Of a DNA stretch of 64,000 nt, positions 61,401-64,000 are shown one piece after another. Below the pieces are notes generated by a model. That model had not been told where the DNA came from. It searched no databases and was given only the letters and a program-made list of their open reading frames with translations. Location: the NCBI GenBank assembly GCA_017399485.1, contig JAFQCA010000007.1:1-64000 (forward strand), written 5' to 3'. Each line of letters starts with the position of its first letter. Position 1 is the first letter of the stretch. Source of the stretch: Alistipes sp. Lineage in GTDB: Bacteria; Bacteroidota; Bacteroidia; Bacteroidales; Rikenellaceae. A program made the position numbers and the translations under genes.

Positions 61401-62959
61401 TGAAACGAAAGTTGGTATTGGTCGGTTTGGCGACTCTGTTTTTAGGAGTATGTGATGTCGTTGCTCAAGATGTGGTAGCGCGTGTAGCAGGATTGGAGGA
61501 CAATAAAGAGTATATGGATTTGTTGCGTAGCGATGATAAACTACGTCAGCAGACCGACTCTCTGATGGCTGTTGTCCGCGAGGTGCGTAGCGCAATGCGA
61601 GCCAATGTCGAGTCGCGGGACTCGTTGGTGCAGGTACGTACGGATTCGATGTTGCTTATCCTGTCAGATGCCGAGAGTGCAATTTTCGCTATGCGGTCAC
61701 AGAAAATCAAACTTATAGACCGTATAAACACTATTGAGCAGAAGTTTGTGTTGGAAGGTTTGGGTAATATTGGCGGTGCGCAAAATGCGCAGGCCGCAGG
61801 CTCTATCTTTAAGAATGAGTATTTCACAAAGAGTCTTGAACCCGATGATTTGAAGTTGTTGATTCAGTTGCAGGGTAAAGAGGCTGCGGTGAGAGAATAT
61901 GCCACCACTTATGTGAAAAACTATAACAACATAAAGACTCTGTACGATAAATATCTGCAAGCCACCACAGAGGCTGATGCAGAGGCGTTGTATGCCGAGA
62001 TGGCAACCTCGATGGATGAGAATTTTGTGCTGGAGCGTCAGTTGGCAAAGGCTTGGAGTGAGATATATGACCATAAGATATATGTTTATTCATACTTCTT
62101 GGAGAAGGAGAATCGTGAGGATATATTGGAGATTACCGAGAGTATGATGATGGAGGCTCGTCAGCAGAAGTTGTTGTCGGTGGATAATTGCGCTTCGGAA
62201 TCGTTGGCCGATTATTGCCTGCAGAAACCTGTGGCGTTGAATTATGAGATGTATGTGGCCAAATTGCTCAATCTGACCTCATCTATCGACTCCTTGTCGT
62301 CGGCATCGCGCGCTGTTCGCCAAATTGATTATCGCTTGCCGATGATTGATATTGAGCGTCGCTCGTTTGTCGATTATGAGGCTATTGAATTTCATTCTCG
62401 TAGCCCTTATAATTCGTCTAATCCTATACCCGAATGTGTTGTGTACGAATATGGTACAATATATCGCATATTGCTCGGAACATATAAGGTAAAGCAGTCA
62501 CCTTCAATCTTTAGAGGTGCTGCCCCGCTGTTTGTTGAGGCTTTAGAGGATGGTCGTTTTGCCTATTATGCAGGTGGCCTACACTCAAGCGCTGAGGCTG
62601 AGGCTGCCGTTGAGGTTATGAAGAAAAAGGGATTCCGTAATCCGCAGGTTGTGGAGTGGTGTGATGGCCGTAAGACAAATCTTGATGAGCAAGGCGAGGG
62701 CGAACAGATTTCGTTCCGTGTTGTAATCAAGGGTGGCGTATTGGATGATACGGTCAAGGAGATTATTTCAACTATGGCTTCGGAGGCGCAATTGTCGAAG
62801 GTGGCGGATGATGAGTTCTTGTTGGGTATGTTTACGAGTCGAGCAACGGCGGACCGTGTGGCACAAGCCATAATGAAGTGCGATGAGAATCTGTCGGTAG
62901 AGGTTGTGGAGATACGTCCTGAGCCGGAGGAGGATGAGTCGGACGATGAAGATGAGTAG
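61400..62959 (+). CDS. SPOR-domain secreted protein
   Basis: 519 residues from the ATG overlapping the trkH stop (TAATG); an earlier ATG at 61388 lies inside trkH. The start gives a signal MKRKLVLVGLATLFLGVCDVVAQD. Most of the chain (about 25-330) is predicted helical and polar. The C-terminus has two SPOR-like units (YRILLGTYKVKQSPSIFRGAAPLFVEAL and SFRVVIKGGVLDDTVKEI), giving peptidoglycan binding, and an acidic tail. Probably a periplasmic cell-wall-linked protein. Role unknown. Confidence 0.8.
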   Translation: MKRKLVLVGLATLFLGVCDVVAQDVVARVAGLEDNKEYMDLLRSDDKLRQQTDSLMAVVREVRSAMRANVESRDSLVQVRTDSMLLILSDAESAIFAMRSQKIKLIDRINTIEQKFVLEGLGNIGGAQNAQAAGSIFKNEYFTKSLEPDDLKLLIQLQGKEAAVREYATTYVKNYNNIKTLYDKYLQATTEADAEALYAEMATSMDENFVLERQLAKAWSEIYDHKIYVYSYFLEKENREDILEITESMMMEARQQKLLSVDNCASESLADYCLQKPVALNYEMYVAKLLNLTSSIDSLSSASRAVRQIDYRLPMIDIERRSFVDYEAIEFHSRSPYNSSNPIPECVVYEYGTIYRILLGTYKVKQSPSIFRGAAPLFVEALEDGRFAYYAGGLHSSAEAEAAVEVMKKKGFRNPQVVEWCDGRKTNLDEQGEGEQISFRVVIKGGVLDDTVKEIISTMASEAQLSKVADDEFLLGMFTSRATADRVAQAIMKCDENLSVEVVEIRPEPEEDESDDEDE

Positions 62960-62992
62960 TAAAATGAATAACCTTGAAATAAATTTATTGCT

Positions 62993-63454
62993 ATGGGCTT
63001 GACGATTTTTCTTGTTTTATTAGGCGTCTTTTTCCTTGTGGCAGAGTTGGTTTTCTTGCCGGGTGTGACGCTGGGTGCAATTCTTGCTGTGGCGAGTTAT
63101 GGTGCTGCGATATACTTTGCTTTTGCGCGATTGGGTGTTGTTGGAGGCGTATTGACCGTCGTCGCTGTTGTGGCAGTCTCGTTGATTGCTGTCGTTGTAT
63201 CGTTGCGAGCAAAAACGTGGCAGCGTTTGGCGTTGAAGGATAAGGTTGAGGGTACGAGTATGGACTCTCCTTCTTGGGCGTTAAAGGTTGGTGATAAGGG
63301 TGTTGCGGTGTCGCGCCTATCGCCTATGGGTAAGGTGAATATTGGCGGCAAGGTGTATGAGGCCAAGTCGGTGGATGCATATATCGACCAGCGTTGCGAG
63401 GTGGAAGTGGTTGATTTTGAGAATTTTAATGTAGTGGTTAAAAAGTCGGAGTAA
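62993..63454 (+). CDS. NfeD-like membrane protein
   Basis: 153 residues. Three hydrophobic segments (about 3-22, 25-44, 49-68) precede a small C-terminal OB-fold (about 90-153: GDKGVAVSRLSPMGKVNIGGKVYEA, VEVVDFENFNVVVKK). This is the NfeD1b-type layout without the ClpP-like protease domain. NfeD proteins are usually encoded next to a flotillin, as here with floA 82 bases downstream. Confidence 0.92.
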   Translation: MGLTIFLVLLGVFFLVAELVFLPGVTLGAILAVASYGAAIYFAFARLGVVGGVLTVVAVVAVSLIAVVVSLRAKTWQRLALKDKVEGTSMDSPSWALKVGDKGVAVSRLSPMGKVNIGGKVYEAKSVDAYIDQRCEVEVVDFENFNVVVKKSE

Positions 63455-63536
63455 GGTTGACTTAAAGTAATACTTTAACTACGACTTAAACCTCTGCTTG
63501 AGATGAATCGTGTAATATATTAAAATAAAGTTAGTT

Positions 63537-64000
63537 ATGGAAGAAGTACAGTTTGGTATTTTTGCAGTTGCGGGCGTATTGGGCTTCGTGGCTATTTGGC
63601 TTTTCTTCTATTTTATCCCTGTGGGATTGTGGTTCTCGGCGTTGGTTTCAGGCGTGAATATCAGTCTGTTGCAACTATTCTTAATGCGTTGGCGTCGTGT
63701 GCCGCCATCAGTTATCGTGTCGTCGATGATTGAGGGTACAAAGGCAGGCCTTAAGTTGGACCCCAACGAATTGGAGGCTCACTATTTGGCGGGCGGTAAT
63801 GTAACCAATGTCGTACACGCTTTGGTGTCGGCGCAAAAGGCTAACATTAATCTCGATTTCAAGATGGCTACGGCTATTGATTTGGCGGGTCGTGATGTGT
63901 TTGAGGCCGTGCAGATGTCGGTGAATCCTAAGGTTATAAACACTCCTCCTGTTGCTGCCGTTGCGAAGGATGGTATCCAGTTGATTGCAAAGGCTCGTGT
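63537..64000 (+). CDS. floA: Flotillin-like protein FloA, cut by window end
   Basis: Starts at ATG 63537 and is still open at the last base, so only about 154 residues are seen; gene tracks for complete ORFs will miss it. The N-terminus has a hairpin-forming hydrophobic segment ([23 protein letters not shown], in part). Then comes [19 protein letters not shown] and the conserved [20 protein letters not shown]. FloA organises membrane microdomains. It is the last visible gene of the sensor-trkH-SPOR-nfeD-floA run. Confidence 0.92.
   Translation, partial: MEEVQFGIFAVAGVLGFVAIWLFFYFIPVGLWFSALVSGVNISLLQLFLMRWRRVPPSVIVSSMIEGTKAGLKLDPNELEAHYLAGGNVTNVVHALVSAQKANINLDFKMATAIDLAGRDVFEAVQMSVNPKVINTPPVAAVAKDGIQLIAKAR

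Overview
The window looks like a piece of a Bacteroidota chromosome, most likely order Bacteroidales and close to Rikenellaceae/Alistipes (inference). Visible support: about fifteen -7 boxes of the Bacteroidota form TAnnTTTG, weak Shine-Dalgarno use, secreted glycan enzymes with lipoprotein or Sec signals, a Bacteroidales-type SerA with lysine in place of the catalytic histidine, and a MurT/MurK/MurQ-like cluster. No rRNA, tRNA, CRISPR array, complete insertion sequence or integrase was found by eye.

Layout. 1-6.4 kb: end of an unknown gene, a GH26 mannanase-like enzyme, zinc importer genes znuC-znuA, a double-DUF1080 lipoprotein, a small membrane-anchored protein and an LpqC-type esterase. 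6.4-8 kb: an accessory-looking island with a hairpin-rich 270-bp stretch, an XRE regulator, and a 650-bp AT-rich region with at least seven copies of a TTTACAAATGTAA-like operator. 8-14.5 kb: HIT protein, DUF4838 protein, RelA/SpoT, RecA, PrxQ-type peroxiredoxin. 14.6-15.1 kb: a zinc-ribbon protein preceded by two tandem, paralogous 25-residue membrane microproteins. 15.3-19.2 kb: GH29 fucosidase, WYL regulator, DnaA. 19.6-27.7 kb: phosphohexomutase, a BlaI/BlaR1-like pair whose sensor has an unusual large repeated extracytoplasmic region, a beta-helix protein, TruA and a small membrane protein.

27.8-35.6 kb (minus strand): dihydrolipoamide dehydrogenase, then an overlapping operon of sodium symporter, MurNAc/GlcNAc-type kinase and MurQ, followed by a C69 dipeptidase and a GH10 xylanase-like enzyme. 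35.7-42.2 kb: DUF4832 and GH99-like/CBM9 pair, YggS, a metallophosphoesterase and a PqaA-type protein. 42.3-46.7 kb: M23-LysM peptidase, DUF3109, NadD, Gmk, YicC, MgsA. 46.8-51 kb: CBM9-like lipoprotein and the serine operon serC-serA-DUF1015. 51.4-57.6 kb: glycerol-1-phosphate dehydrogenase, S41 peptidase, and an operon of a metal ABC permease (the likely partner of ZnuCA 54 kb away), LptF/G and Fmt. 57.8-64 kb: MtaB, then a co-directional, partly overlapping set of HAMP-like sensor, TrkH, SPOR-domain protein, NfeD and FloA (cut by the window end).

Functionally the window mixes housekeeping genes with scattered secreted glycan enzymes that are not organised with SusC/SusD. The parts most worth a second look are the microprotein pair, the operator array with the adjacent hairpin island, the expanded BlaR1-like sensor with its structured leader, and the sensor-TrkH-SPOR-NfeD-FloA membrane cluster.
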